Shown: positions 33,995 to 42,033 of the stretch, one piece after another
Layout: every line of letters starts with the position of its first letter
Position numbering within the stretch: the stretch's first letter is position 1
Assembly (NCBI GenBank): GCA_004144595.1
Contig: SEEM01000002.1
Coordinates: 85,545 to 149,544 of the forward strand
Origin: Hyphomicrobiales bacterium
GTDB taxonomy: Bacteria; Pseudomonadota; Alphaproteobacteria; Rhizobiales; Beijerinckiaceae
Direction of reading: 5' to 3'
Length of the DNA stretch: 64,000 bases
The notes under the pieces: model-generated
Told to the model about the DNA's origin: nothing
The model's database searches: none
The model's input: the letters and a program-made list of their open reading frames with translations, nothing else
Program-made: the position numbers and the translations under genes

Positions 33995-34984
33995 ATGCTG
34001 ACGATCCACGGCACTTGCCCTGACGCGCGCGACAGGCTGCGCCCCGGTACGCTCGCTGCGAATGGAGATTTTCCGGACGATGTCCTCTGGATCGACCTGC
34101 TTAATCCGACTCCGCAGGAGGACAAGCGGGTCGAGAAGCATCTCGGCATCTCGATCCCGACGCGCGAGGAGATGCATGATCTCGAGCCGTCCGAGATCAT
34201 CTACACCGAGAACGCCGCGCATTACTTGACCGTGCGCGTTATCTGCCAGTCGGACACGATCGTGCCGAAGCTCGCTGACGTCACCTTCATTCTGACGGAG
34301 AAGGTGTTGGTGACCGTGCGCTATGACGAGCCGGGTGCCTTCAATATCTTTCTAAACCGCTCGACCAAGCCTGGTGGTTGCGGCAGCCAGCCGGAGGCTG
34401 TGCTCGACGGATTGATCGAGGCCATCGTCGACCGTGCGGCGGAAGTGCTCCGTGCCGTCGGCGACAAGATCGACATGGCCTCCCGCCGCGTCTTCGCCGG
34501 TCGCGCGAAGGATGTGGAGCAGGGCGGGGCCTATCAGGTCGTGATCCAGCACATCGGCCAGCATGAACACATCATCTCGAATGTGCGCGAAAGCATGGTC
34601 TCGGTCGAGCGGGTGCTGCTCTTCCTCTCGGCCAATTACACGAGGCCGAAGAAGGCCCAGACCGGATTCTCGGCCGAGTGGCGCTCCGCCGTGCGCGACG
34701 TGCAGGCGATCGAGGAACACGCCGCCTTCCTTTCCAACAAGCTGCAATTCATGCTCGACGCGACGCTGGGCCTCGTCTCGATCGAGCAGAACAAGATCAT
34801 CAAGCTCTTTTCGGTCGTCTCCGTCGCGCTGATGCCGCCGACCCTGATCGCCTCGATCTACGGCATGAACTTCAAGACGATGCCGGAGTTGGAGTGGCAA
34901 TGGGGCTATCCCTTCGCGATCGGGCTGATGATCCTGTTCGCGGTGCTGCCCTATCTGTTCTTCCGTTGGAAGAAGTGGCTCTGA
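33995..34984 (+). CDS. corA: CorA family divalent-cation channel (copy 1)
   Basis: A 329-residue CorA-type transporter, which lets magnesium (sometimes cobalt or nickel) into the cell as a pentamer. A large cytoplasmic N-terminal domain (about 1-260) with the long stalk helix precedes two C-terminal membrane segments. The signature YGMNF is at about 289-293 and is followed by KTMPELEWQWGYPF, the outer loop; the C-terminus is basic (RWKKWL). A nearby second CorA and the SLC13-type permease between them form a cation/anion transport group. ATG start. Confidence 0.92.
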   Translation: MLTIHGTCPDARDRLRPGTLAANGDFPDDVLWIDLLNPTPQEDKRVEKHLGISIPTREEMHDLEPSEIIYTENAAHYLTVRVICQSDTIVPKLADVTFILTEKVLVTVRYDEPGAFNIFLNRSTKPGGCGSQPEAVLDGLIEAIVDRAAEVLRAVGDKIDMASRRVFAGRAKDVEQGGAYQVVIQHIGQHEHIISNVRESMVSVERVLLFLSANYTRPKKAQTGFSAEWRSAVRDVQAIEEHAAFLSNKLQFMLDATLGLVSIEQNKIIKLFSVVSVALMPPTLIASIYGMNFKTMPELEWQWGYPFAIGLMILFAVLPYLFFRWKKWL

Positions 34985-35017
34985 GCCGCTGAGCGCGCGC
35001 GATACGTTGAAGGCCGG

Positions 35018-36796
35018 ATGACACAGCCGCAGATTCTATCCGTCCTTCTCGTCGCCGGCATGATGGCGGCTTTCCTGTGGGGGCGGCTGCGCTACGACAT
35101 CGTTGCGATGCTGGCTCTGCTCGTGGCCGTGGCGCTCGGGCTCGTGCCGACAGCCGATGCCTTCAAGGGCTTTTCCGACGACATCGTCATCATCGTCGGC
35201 AGCGCGCTGGTGCTCAGCTCAGCCGTGGCGCGCTCCCGCATCATCGAGCGCGTGTTCTCGAAGATGGGTTCGGGCCTGACATCGACGCAATTGCAGGTGC
35301 CGCTGCTGGTCTCCGTCGTCGCGGTGATGTCGGCGATCATCAAGAACATCGGCGCGCTCGCGATGATGCTGCCGATCGCCTACCAGCTCGCCCGCAAGAG
35401 CGGAAAATCGCCCTCGGTCTTCCTGATGCCGATGGCCTTCGCCTCACTGCTGGGCGGCATCGTCACCTTGGTCGGCACATCGCCCAACGTCATCGTCTCC
35501 CGCGTCCGCCAGGAACTCGGCGGCGAGCCCTTCCGCATGTTCGATTTCGCGCCGGTCGGCATCGTCGTTGCGATCGCGGGTTGCCTCTTCCTCAGCGTCG
35601 GCTACCGCCTGCTGCCGCGCGACCGCCGCGGCGCCGTCTCGCTCGACCAGGCAATCGACATCAAGGATTACCTGACGGAGGCCAAGGTCGGCGAGAAATC
35701 CCTGATGGCGGGGAAGACCGTCGCCGATCTCAAGGCCATCGGCGACGATGCGATCGAAATCGTCTCGATCCTTCGCAGTGAGCGCCGCGTCCAGGCACCG
35801 CTCCCCGACGCCTCCCTGCGCGCTGGCGACATCGTGCTGCTGCGCGGCGACGCCGCCGTGCTGGAGCGCGTCGTCGCGGAAGGTGGGCTCGACCTCGCGG
35901 GAACGGATCGCCCGACGCAGAAGGAGGACGCGCTCGATCCCGACCGCATCGCCGAAGCGATCATCGGCCCGGGCTCGACACTGATCGGCCAGTCGGCCGG
36001 CGACATGGCGCTGCATAGCCGCTTCGGCGTCAACATGATCGCGATCAGCCGGTCCGGCGAGCGCTTCAGCCAGCGATTGCGCGACATTCGCCTCAGGGCC
36101 GGCGACATTGTCGTGATTCAGGGCGACGAGAAGCTGCTGCCGGAAAAGCTCTCCGAGCTCAGCCTGCTGCCGCTGGCCGACCGGCTGGTGCCGCTGGGCT
36201 CGACGCGCCGCGTCGTACTGACCATGACGATCGTGCTGGCCGCGGTCATCGCGCTGGCGGCGGGGCTGGCGCCGGTGCCGATCGTCTTCTTCGCCGCAGC
36301 CGTGCTGCTGATCGCCTGCCGCTGCGTGCCCCTGCGCGAGGCCTATCATAGCATCGACGCGCCGATCCTGCTGATGCTGGCGGCGCTGATCCCGGTCTCC
36401 GATTCGCTGCGCAGCACCGGCGCCACCGACCTCTTCGCATCCTGGCTGGCGACGATCGGCGGCGGGCTACCGGGCTGGGCCTCGGTCGCGCTCATCTTGG
36501 TCGCGGCGATGGCGGTGACGCCGTTCCTCAACAATGCCGCGACGGTGCTGGTCATGGCGCCGATCGGCGCGGGCTTTGCGAAAAACCTCGGCTACAATCC
36601 CGACGCATTCCTGATGGCGGTGGCTATCGGCGCTGCCTGCGACTTCCTCACGCCGATCGGCCACCAGTGCAATACGCTGGTGATGGGGCCGGGCGGCTAT
36701 CGCTTCAGCGACTATGCCCGGCTCGGAGCGCCGCTGTCGCTGCTGGTGATCCTGCTTGCGGTGCCGATGATCCTGCTGGTCTGGCCACTCAAATAA
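35018..36796 (+). CDS. SLC13-type permease with two TrkA-C domains
   Basis: A 592-residue inner-membrane transporter of the ArsB/DASS superfamily. Membrane segments cover about residues 5-200 and 400-590; between them are two cytoplasmic RCK_C (TrkA-C) regulatory domains (about 210-300 and 305-390, with DASLRAGDIVLLRGD and RDIRLRAGDIVVIQGDE). Transport motifs are LVGTSPNVIVS in the first half and FLNNAATVLVM and TPIGHQCNTLV in the second, typical of sodium-coupled dicarboxylate/sulfate carriers. The substrate is not decidable; sulfate is common for this layout. It starts 33 bases after corA and ends stop-to-stop with the second corA gene. Confidence 0.9.
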   Translation: MTQPQILSVLLVAGMMAAFLWGRLRYDIVAMLALLVAVALGLVPTADAFKGFSDDIVIIVGSALVLSSAVARSRIIERVFSKMGSGLTSTQLQVPLLVSVVAVMSAIIKNIGALAMMLPIAYQLARKSGKSPSVFLMPMAFASLLGGIVTLVGTSPNVIVSRVRQELGGEPFRMFDFAPVGIVVAIAGCLFLSVGYRLLPRDRRGAVSLDQAIDIKDYLTEAKVGEKSLMAGKTVADLKAIGDDAIEIVSILRSERRVQAPLPDASLRAGDIVLLRGDAAVLERVVAEGGLDLAGTDRPTQKEDALDPDRIAEAIIGPGSTLIGQSAGDMALHSRFGVNMIAISRSGERFSQRLRDIRLRAGDIVVIQGDEKLLPEKLSELSLLPLADRLVPLGSTRRVVLTMTIVLAAVIALAAGLAPVPIVFFAAAVLLIACRCVPLREAYHSIDAPILLMLAALIPVSDSLRSTGATDLFASWLATIGGGLPGWASVALILVAAMAVTPFLNNAATVLVMAPIGAGFAKNLGYNPDAFLMAVAIGAACDFLTPIGHQCNTLVMGPGGYRFSDYARLGAPLSLLVILLAVPMILLVWPLK

Positions 36797-37855
36797 CTAA
36801 AGCCAGCCGTTCTGCTTGAAGCGCCAGTACAGGATCGAACAGGACGACACGATCACGCCGATCACGACGAAATAGCCGTACTGCATCTCCAGCTCCGGCA
36901 TGTTCTTGAAGTTCATGCCGTAGATGCCAGCCAGCGCAGTCGGCACGGCCAGGATGGCAGCCCAGGATGCCAGGCGCTTGGTAATCAGACTTTCCTGGCT
37001 CTGCCCGACCAGCAGGCTCGCCTCGAACGCGAATGCCAGCACTTCGCGCAGGCTGTCGATCTTCTCCTGCACGGTGCGGACATGGTCGGTCACGTCGCGA
37101 AACATCGGGGCGAGCGTCGGCCGGACCTGCGGCACGGTGCCGTTCGTCAGGCGCTGGCAGACATCGACCAATGGCGCCACCGCATTGCGCAGGCGCAGCA
37201 GGTCGCGCCTGAGCATGTAAAGCCGTTCGATATCGGAGCGCGCCATCGGCCTGGCCAGGATCTTGTCCTCGATCTCCTCGACCTCGTCATGGATCGCTTC
37301 GAGCACCGGCATGTAGTTGTCGACGATAAAGTCGAGGATTGCGTAGAGGATGAAGTCCTCGCCCTTCGCCAGCGAGGTCGGGCAGGTCTCCCAATGCTGC
37401 CTGACCGACTTGTACGAGGTCGAGGCGCCGTGCCGGACGCTGACGATATAGCCGCGGCCGACGAAGATATGGGTCTCGCCGAAGGCGATGCGTCCGTCAA
37501 TCAACTGTGCCGTGCGGGCGACAACGAAGAGCGCGTCGCCATATTGCTCGAGCTTGGGCCGCTGATGCGCGTTGGTCGCGTCCTCGACGGCGAGCGGGTG
37601 CAGGTTGAACTGCTGCTGCACGCAGCGCAGCAGCGCCGGCTCCGGCTCGCACAGCCCGATCCAGACGACGTGATCGTCCTTGCGTGCCCATTCGCCGGCT
37701 TCCGTGACCGGGATATCGGCGACGCGCACGCCATGGACATAAACGCCGGAGGCGACGACGCCGTCCTGGTGGGGATGGTCCTGTTCGAGCGGGAGGGCGG
37801 CGGGCGCCGCTTCCCGCGCGGCTGGGGAGGTAAGCCGGATTTCCGAGACTGACAT
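36797..37855 (-). CDS. corA: CorA family divalent-cation channel (copy 2)
   Basis: A 352-residue CorA paralogue. The soluble N-terminal domain (about 40-285) contains NAHQRPKLEQYGDALFVVART and the DDKILARPMARSDIERLYMLRRDLLRLR stalk region in parts; YGMNF is near residue 313, followed by KNMPELEMQYGYF; two C-terminal membrane segments are present. It differs clearly from copy 1 in the N-terminal region, so it is a distinct subfamily member and not a recent duplicate. The first 40 residues are an extra, Ala/Pro-rich extension. Its TAG directly adjoins the stop of the convergent permease gene. Confidence 0.93.
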   Translation of the reverse strand: MSVSEIRLTSPAAREAAPAALPLEQDHPHQDGVVASGVYVHGVRVADIPVTEAGEWARKDDHVVWIGLCEPEPALLRCVQQQFNLHPLAVEDATNAHQRPKLEQYGDALFVVARTAQLIDGRIAFGETHIFVGRGYIVSVRHGASTSYKSVRQHWETCPTSLAKGEDFILYAILDFIVDNYMPVLEAIHDEVEEIEDKILARPMARSDIERLYMLRRDLLRLRNAVAPLVDVCQRLTNGTVPQVRPTLAPMFRDVTDHVRTVQEKIDSLREVLAFAFEASLLVGQSQESLITKRLASWAAILAVPTALAGIYGMNFKNMPELEMQYGYFVVIGVIVSSCSILYWRFKQNGWL

Positions 37856-37958
37856 GCGACCACCTCGCCGATCGCTGGATCCGCGACGAGCAGGCTAGAA
37901 CTGTTCGATCTCCGTGGAAATCCCTTTTCCGGCGAACCGAAAAGCTGTGGCTTCCGGT

Positions 37959-39023
37959 TCAGGTCATGACCTTGGCCACGACCTGCTTCAGCGCCGAGCC
38001 GTTCCGCTCCAGCCAGCCGGGAACCGGCAGGTTCTTGGAACGCAGGAAATCCGGGTTGAACAGCTTCGACTGATAGCGCGTGCCGTAGTCGCACAGCACC
38101 GTCACGATGGTGTGGCCCGGCCCCATCTGCTTCGCCAGCCGGATCGCGCCGGCGACGTTGATGCCGGAGGAGCCGCCGAGGCACAGGCCCTCCTGCTCCA
38201 GCAGGTCGAAGACGATCTGCACCGCCTCCGCATCCGGGATCTGGAAGGCGATATCGACCGGCGCGTCGACCAGATTGGCGGTGATCCGGCCCTGGCCGAT
38301 GCCCTCGGTGATCGAGGAGCCCTCGGCCTTGAGCACGCCCGCCGTGTAGTAGGAATAGAGCGCCGCGCCCATCGGATCGGCGAGCCCGATCATGACCTTC
38401 GGGTTGCGCGCCTTCAGCGCCATGCCGACGCCGGCGAGCGTCCCGCCCGAGCCCACCGCGCAGATGAAACCGTCGACCTGGCCTGCCGTCTGCTCCCAGA
38501 TTTCGGGGCCGGTCGTGTCGAGATGGCCCTGGCGGTTCGCGACATTGTCGAACTGGTTGGCCCAGACCGCGCCATTGGGCTCGGTCTTCGCCAGCGCCTC
38601 GGCGAGGCGGCCCGAGACCTTCACGTAATTGTTCGGGTTGGCGTAGGGCGCGGCCGGCACCTCGACCAGCGTGGCGCCGGCCAGCCGCAGCATGTCCTTC
38701 TTTTCCTGGCTCTGCGTCTCCGGGATGACGATGACCGAGCGATAGCCCAGCGCGTTGCCGACGAGCGCGATGCCGATGCCGGTATTGCCGGCCGTGCCCT
38801 CGACGATGACGCCGCCGGGCTTCAACTGCCCCCTCGCTTCGGCATCGCGGATGATGGCGAGCGCGGCGCGGTCCTTCACCGACTGGCCGGGATTCATGAA
38901 CTCGGCCTTGCCGAGGATGGTGCAGCCGGTCTCTGCCGAAGCGCGCTCGAGCTTGATGAGCGGGGTATTACCGATGGCTTCGATGACGCCATCCTTCATG
39001 TCGATCTTCGCGCGGATAGTCAT
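37959..39023 (-). CDS. cysK: cysteine synthase A
   Basis: A 354-residue PLP enzyme that makes cysteine from O-acetylserine and sulfide. The PLP lysine is Lys50 in NPGQSVKDRAA; the substrate loop is EGTAGNTGIGIA and the phosphate-binding loop GSGGTLAGVG. It is longer than the enteric enzyme (about 320) at the C-terminus, as usual in rhizobia. The glycine-rich TAGNT variant resembles the group that also includes cystathionine beta-synthase-like proteins, so O-phosphoserine or homocysteine use is not excluded. The ATG at 39023 is the best start. It is divergent from the RNA methyltransferase gene. Confidence 0.92.
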   Translation of the reverse strand: MTIRAKIDMKDGVIEAIGNTPLIKLERASAETGCTILGKAEFMNPGQSVKDRAALAIIRDAEARGQLKPGGVIVEGTAGNTGIGIALVGNALGYRSVIVIPETQSQEKKDMLRLAGATLVEVPAAPYANPNNYVKVSGRLAEALAKTEPNGAVWANQFDNVANRQGHLDTTGPEIWEQTAGQVDGFICAVGSGGTLAGVGMALKARNPKVMIGLADPMGAALYSYYTAGVLKAEGSSITEGIGQGRITANLVDAPVDIAFQIPDAEAVQIVFDLLEQEGLCLGGSSGINVAGAIRLAKQMGPGHTIVTVLCDYGTRYQSKLFNPDFLRSKNLPVPGWLERNGSALKQVVAKVMT

Positions 39024-39164
39024 GGCAGGATTTCCCAATGTCTCTCCGACCTGATAGGCGAAAGCCTCACCGAGGTCACCAGCGAGCGGGCAACAAGCCC
39101 CGAGTTCGGAACAATGCCAGTCGCCAAGCCGCAAGCTGGAGAAATTTCTTCTCCGAAGCTCGCC

Positions 39165-40403
39165 ATGAACGAAATCCTGACCGTCGATCGCCTTGGCCAG
39201 AAGGGCGACGGCATCGTGCAGGCCGGCTCCGGCAGCATCTTCATTCCCTATGCGCTGCCGGGCGAGACCGTGCGCGCCGTCGTCGATGGCGAGCGCGGCC
39301 AGCTCGTCGAGATCATCGCGCCCTCCGCATCCCGCATCGCCGCCATCTGCCCGCTCTTTACCCGCTGCGGCGGTTGCGCGGCCCAGCACATGGCGCCCGG
39401 CCTCTACCGCGAATGGAAGCGCCAGCAGGTCGTGACCGCGCTCGGCCGCGCCGGCATCGAGGCGCCGGTCGGCGATCTCGTCGACGCGCATGGCGCAGGC
39501 CGCCGCCGCGTCACCTTCCATGCCCGCCGCGAGGGCGAGGCGATGGTCGTCGGCTTCATGGCGGCGCGCAGCCACGATCTGATTTCGGTCGAGGCCTGCC
39601 CGGTGCTGGCGCCGGGGCTCGTTCGCGCTCCCGCCGTCGCCCTGATGCTGGCGAACCGCATGGGCGGGGCCAACAAGCCGCTCGATATCCAGGTCACCGC
39701 CTCTGAAGCCGGGCTCGATGTCGATATCCGCGGCCATGGCCCGCTCGGCGACAAGCTCCGCCTCGCGCTGACGCAGCTTGCCGAACGGCTCGATCTCGCG
39801 CGACTCTCCAACCATGGCGAAATCGTCGTCGAACGCCGCCCGCCCTTGCAGCATATGGGCAAGGCGCTGGTCGCGCCGGCCGCGGGCGGCTTCCTGCAGG
39901 CGACGGCGGTCGGCGAGGAGATACTTGCAGGGCTCGTCGTGGCGGCGCTGCCCAAGGGCAAGCGCGCGGCCGATCTCTTCGCCGGCTGCGGCCCGTTCAG
40001 CTTCCGCATCGCGGAGAAGATGCAGGTGCTAGCCATCGAGAGTGACAAGGCGGCGATGCTGGCGCTCGCCAGGGGCGCCGGCGCGACGCAAGGTCTCAAA
40101 CCCATCGCGACCGAGACGCGCGACCTGTTCCGCCGCCCGCTGCTGGAGCACGAACTCAACGGTTTCGATGTGGTCGTGCTCGATCCGCCGCGTGCCGGCG
40201 CGGAGGCGCAGGTCAAGCGATTGGCGGCCTCCAAGGTCAAGGACGTGATCTACGCCTCCTGCGATGTCGGCAGCTTCGCGCGCGACGCCGCGACCCTCGC
40301 TGCGGGCGGCTATGCGCTGGAGGCCGTGACGCCGGTCGACCAGTTCCGCTATTCCGCTCATGTCGAGCTCGTCGGCGTGTTCCGGCGGGGTAGGAAGGGC
40401 TAG
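39165..40403 (+). CDS. class I SAM-dependent RNA methyltransferase (RlmD/TrmA family)
   Basis: A 412-residue 5-methyluridine methyltransferase for rRNA or tRNA. A short TRAM-like N-terminal part is followed by the iron-sulfur cysteines Cys62, Cys68 and Cys71 (CPLFTRCGGC); the SAM-binding motif is DLFAGCGPFSF, and the C-terminal half has DPPRAGAEAQ and the catalytic Cys in YASCDVGSFARD. Alphaproteobacteria usually carry one such enzyme, which methylates 23S rRNA; the precise target cannot be read from sequence. The start could be the ATG at 39165 or one at 39114; the first gives the common N-terminus. A dispersed repeat follows directly. Confidence 0.9.
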   Translation: MNEILTVDRLGQKGDGIVQAGSGSIFIPYALPGETVRAVVDGERGQLVEIIAPSASRIAAICPLFTRCGGCAAQHMAPGLYREWKRQQVVTALGRAGIEAPVGDLVDAHGAGRRRVTFHARREGEAMVVGFMAARSHDLISVEACPVLAPGLVRAPAVALMLANRMGGANKPLDIQVTASEAGLDVDIRGHGPLGDKLRLALTQLAERLDLARLSNHGEIVVERRPPLQHMGKALVAPAAGGFLQATAVGEEILAGLVVAALPKGKRAADLFAGCGPFSFRIAEKMQVLAIESDKAAMLALARGAGATQGLKPIATETRDLFRRPLLEHELNGFDVVVLDPPRAGAEAQVKRLAASKVKDVIYASCDVGSFARDAATLAAGGYALEAVTPVDQFRYSAHVELVGVFRRGRKG

Positions 40404-40502
40404 AGCATTTTCGAGCGAAGTGGGCACCGGTTCGCGTAAAGAAAATGCGATAAAACAGGGACATGGATCAGTTCTGCGGTTCGGAGAATCGCGGAACTGA
40501 TC
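40404..40502. repeat. dispersed element with 17-bp hairpin (AGAGCATTTTCGAGCGAAGT type)
   Basis: Begins one base after the RNA methyltransferase stop. The 5' half (AGAGCATTTTCGAGCGAAG ... ACCGGTTCGCGTAAAGAAAATGCG) is a sequence found many times in rhizobial genomes. The 3' half is an almost perfect palindrome: GATCAGTTC-T-GCG-G-TTC (40466-40482) against GAATCGCGGAACTGATC (40486-40502). It fills the gap up to 17 bases before the next start codon, so it separates the two genes and probably contains neither's promoter. Confidence 0.8.
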
Positions 40503-40519
40503 TAGGGCAGGGCTTCAGG

Positions 40520-41929
40520 ATGAGCGCAATTCTCGATCGCATGGCCGGCATCGTCGGCGCGAAGAACGTCATCACCGATGCCGACGCGATGGTGCCCTAT
40601 CTCAAGGAGTGGCGCGATCTCTTCCGCGGCAAGGCGCAAGGCATCGTCCGCCCCGGCTCGACCGCCGAGGTCGCTGAACTGGTGAAGCTCGCGGTCGAAA
40701 CCGGCACGGTGTTGGTGCCGCAGGGCGGCAATACCGGCCTCGTCGGCGGCCAGATCCCGATTTCCGAGGGCCGGGAGATCATCCTCTCGCTGCAACGTCT
40801 CGACAAGGTCCGCGCGGTCGACACCGATGGCGACACCATGATCGTCGAGGCCGGCGTCACCCTGAAGCGTGCGCAGGATGCGGCGGAAGCCGCGGGCCGG
40901 CTCTTCCCGCTTTCGCTCGCCTCCGAAGGCTCCTGCACCATCGGCGGCAATCTCTCGACCAATGCCGGCGGCACCGCCGTGCTCGCCTATGGCAATGCGC
41001 GCGAGCTCTGCATGGGGCTGGAGGTCGTGCTGCCGGACGGGCGCATCTGGAACGGCCTGCGCCAGCTCCGCAAGGACAATACCGGCTACGATTTGAAGAA
41101 CCTCTTCATCGGCGCCGAGGGCACGCTGGGCATCATCACCGCCGCCGTTCTGAAGCTCTTCCCCGCGCCGGCGGCCCGTGCCACGGCCTTCCTCGCCGTG
41201 CCCGACCCCGCGGCGGCGCTCGAACTGCTGAACGCCGCCAAGGCCGGCGCCGGCGGCACACTCACCACCTTCGAACTGATGCCGCGCATCGGCATGGATT
41301 TCGTCCTGCGCCATGCTTCCGGCACCCGCGATCCGCTCTCGGAGCCGTCGCCCTGGTATGTGCTGATGGAGGTCTCGGCCCAGCAGGCCTCGGGGCTCGA
41401 CGAGCATGTCGAGGCCTTTCTCGGTGAAGCGCTGGAGAAAGGCATCGTCACCGATGCGGCGCTTGCCGGTTCGCTCACCCAGCGCGCCGATTTCTGGAAG
41501 CTGCGCGAGATGCTCTCGGAGGTGCAGACCTATGAGGGCGGCTCGATCAAGCACGACGTCTCCGTGCCGATCCACGCAACTTCGGAATTCCTGACACGGG
41601 CCATCGCGACGGTGGAGGCGATGGTGCCGGGCTGCCGCCCGGTGCCCTTCGGCCATCTCGGCGACGGCAACATCCATTTCAACGTCAGCCAGCCGGTCGG
41701 TGCCGACAAGGCGGGCTTCCTGGCGCGCTGGAGCGAGATGAACGAGGCGGTCCACGCCATCGTCGTCGAGCTCCACGGCTCGATCTCGGCCGAGCACGGC
41801 ATCGGCCGCCTGAAGCGCGACCTGCTGCCGGGCGTGAAGGACCCGGTCGAGCTCGACCTGATGCGGACGATCAAGCAGACGCTCGATCCGAAGGGGATTC
41901 TGAACCCGGGCGCCGTGCTTCAGGCGTAG
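40520..41929 (+). CDS. FAD-binding oxidase, D-2-hydroxyglutarate dehydrogenase-like
   Basis: A 469-residue flavoprotein of the vanillyl-alcohol-oxidase/GlcD superfamily. The FAD-binding domain shows PQGGNTGLVGGQIP (residues about 70-83) and ASEGSCTIGGNLSTNAGG; the C-terminal substrate domain has FGHLGDGNIHFN and EHGIGRLKRD, the metal and active-site histidines of D-2-hydroxyglutarate dehydrogenases. The enzyme oxidises a D-2-hydroxyacid and passes electrons to an acceptor; D-2-hydroxyglutarate (from serine synthesis) or D-lactate are the likely substrates. The start is the ATG at 40520; an apparent longer frame would begin inside the dispersed repeat. Confidence 0.9.
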   Translation: MSAILDRMAGIVGAKNVITDADAMVPYLKEWRDLFRGKAQGIVRPGSTAEVAELVKLAVETGTVLVPQGGNTGLVGGQIPISEGREIILSLQRLDKVRAVDTDGDTMIVEAGVTLKRAQDAAEAAGRLFPLSLASEGSCTIGGNLSTNAGGTAVLAYGNARELCMGLEVVLPDGRIWNGLRQLRKDNTGYDLKNLFIGAEGTLGIITAAVLKLFPAPAARATAFLAVPDPAAALELLNAAKAGAGGTLTTFELMPRIGMDFVLRHASGTRDPLSEPSPWYVLMEVSAQQASGLDEHVEAFLGEALEKGIVTDAALAGSLTQRADFWKLREMLSEVQTYEGGSIKHDVSVPIHATSEFLTRAIATVEAMVPGCRPVPFGHLGDGNIHFNVSQPVGADKAGFLARWSEMNEAVHAIVVELHGSISAEHGIGRLKRDLLPGVKDPVELDLMRTIKQTLDPKGILNPGAVLQA

Positions 41930-41934
41930 GGCGT

Positions 41935-42027
41935 CGTCATCCTCGGGCGAAGCGGAGCTTCGACCCGAGAATCTCATGACGGGAAGGCGCTGGTTTCCGA
42001 GATGCTCGGGTCCAGCCCGAGCATGAC
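41935..42027. repeat. dispersed palindromic element, family A copy 3 (inverted)
   Basis: Fills nearly all of the 104-base convergent gap. Read leftward it runs CATGCTCGGGCTGGACCCGAGCATCTC to CTCGGGTCGAAGCTCCGCTTCGCCCGAGGATGACG in parts, the same order as the copy at 28126. It contains a perfect eight-base hairpin, TGCTCGGG (42003-42010) and CCCGAGCA (42016-42023). It likely ends transcripts of both flanking genes. Confidence 0.78.
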
Positions 42028-42033
42028 CTTCAT

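Noticed and set aside
37914..39164. Long open frame on the + strand in front of the RNA methyltransferase
   Set aside because: It is opposite the clear cysteine synthase gene and its sequence has no family resemblance; high G+C produces such shadow frames.
40463..40519. Upstream extension of the D-2-hydroxyglutarate dehydrogenase-like gene
   Set aside because: These codons lie within the dispersed repeat and its hairpin; the family N-terminus begins at 40520.
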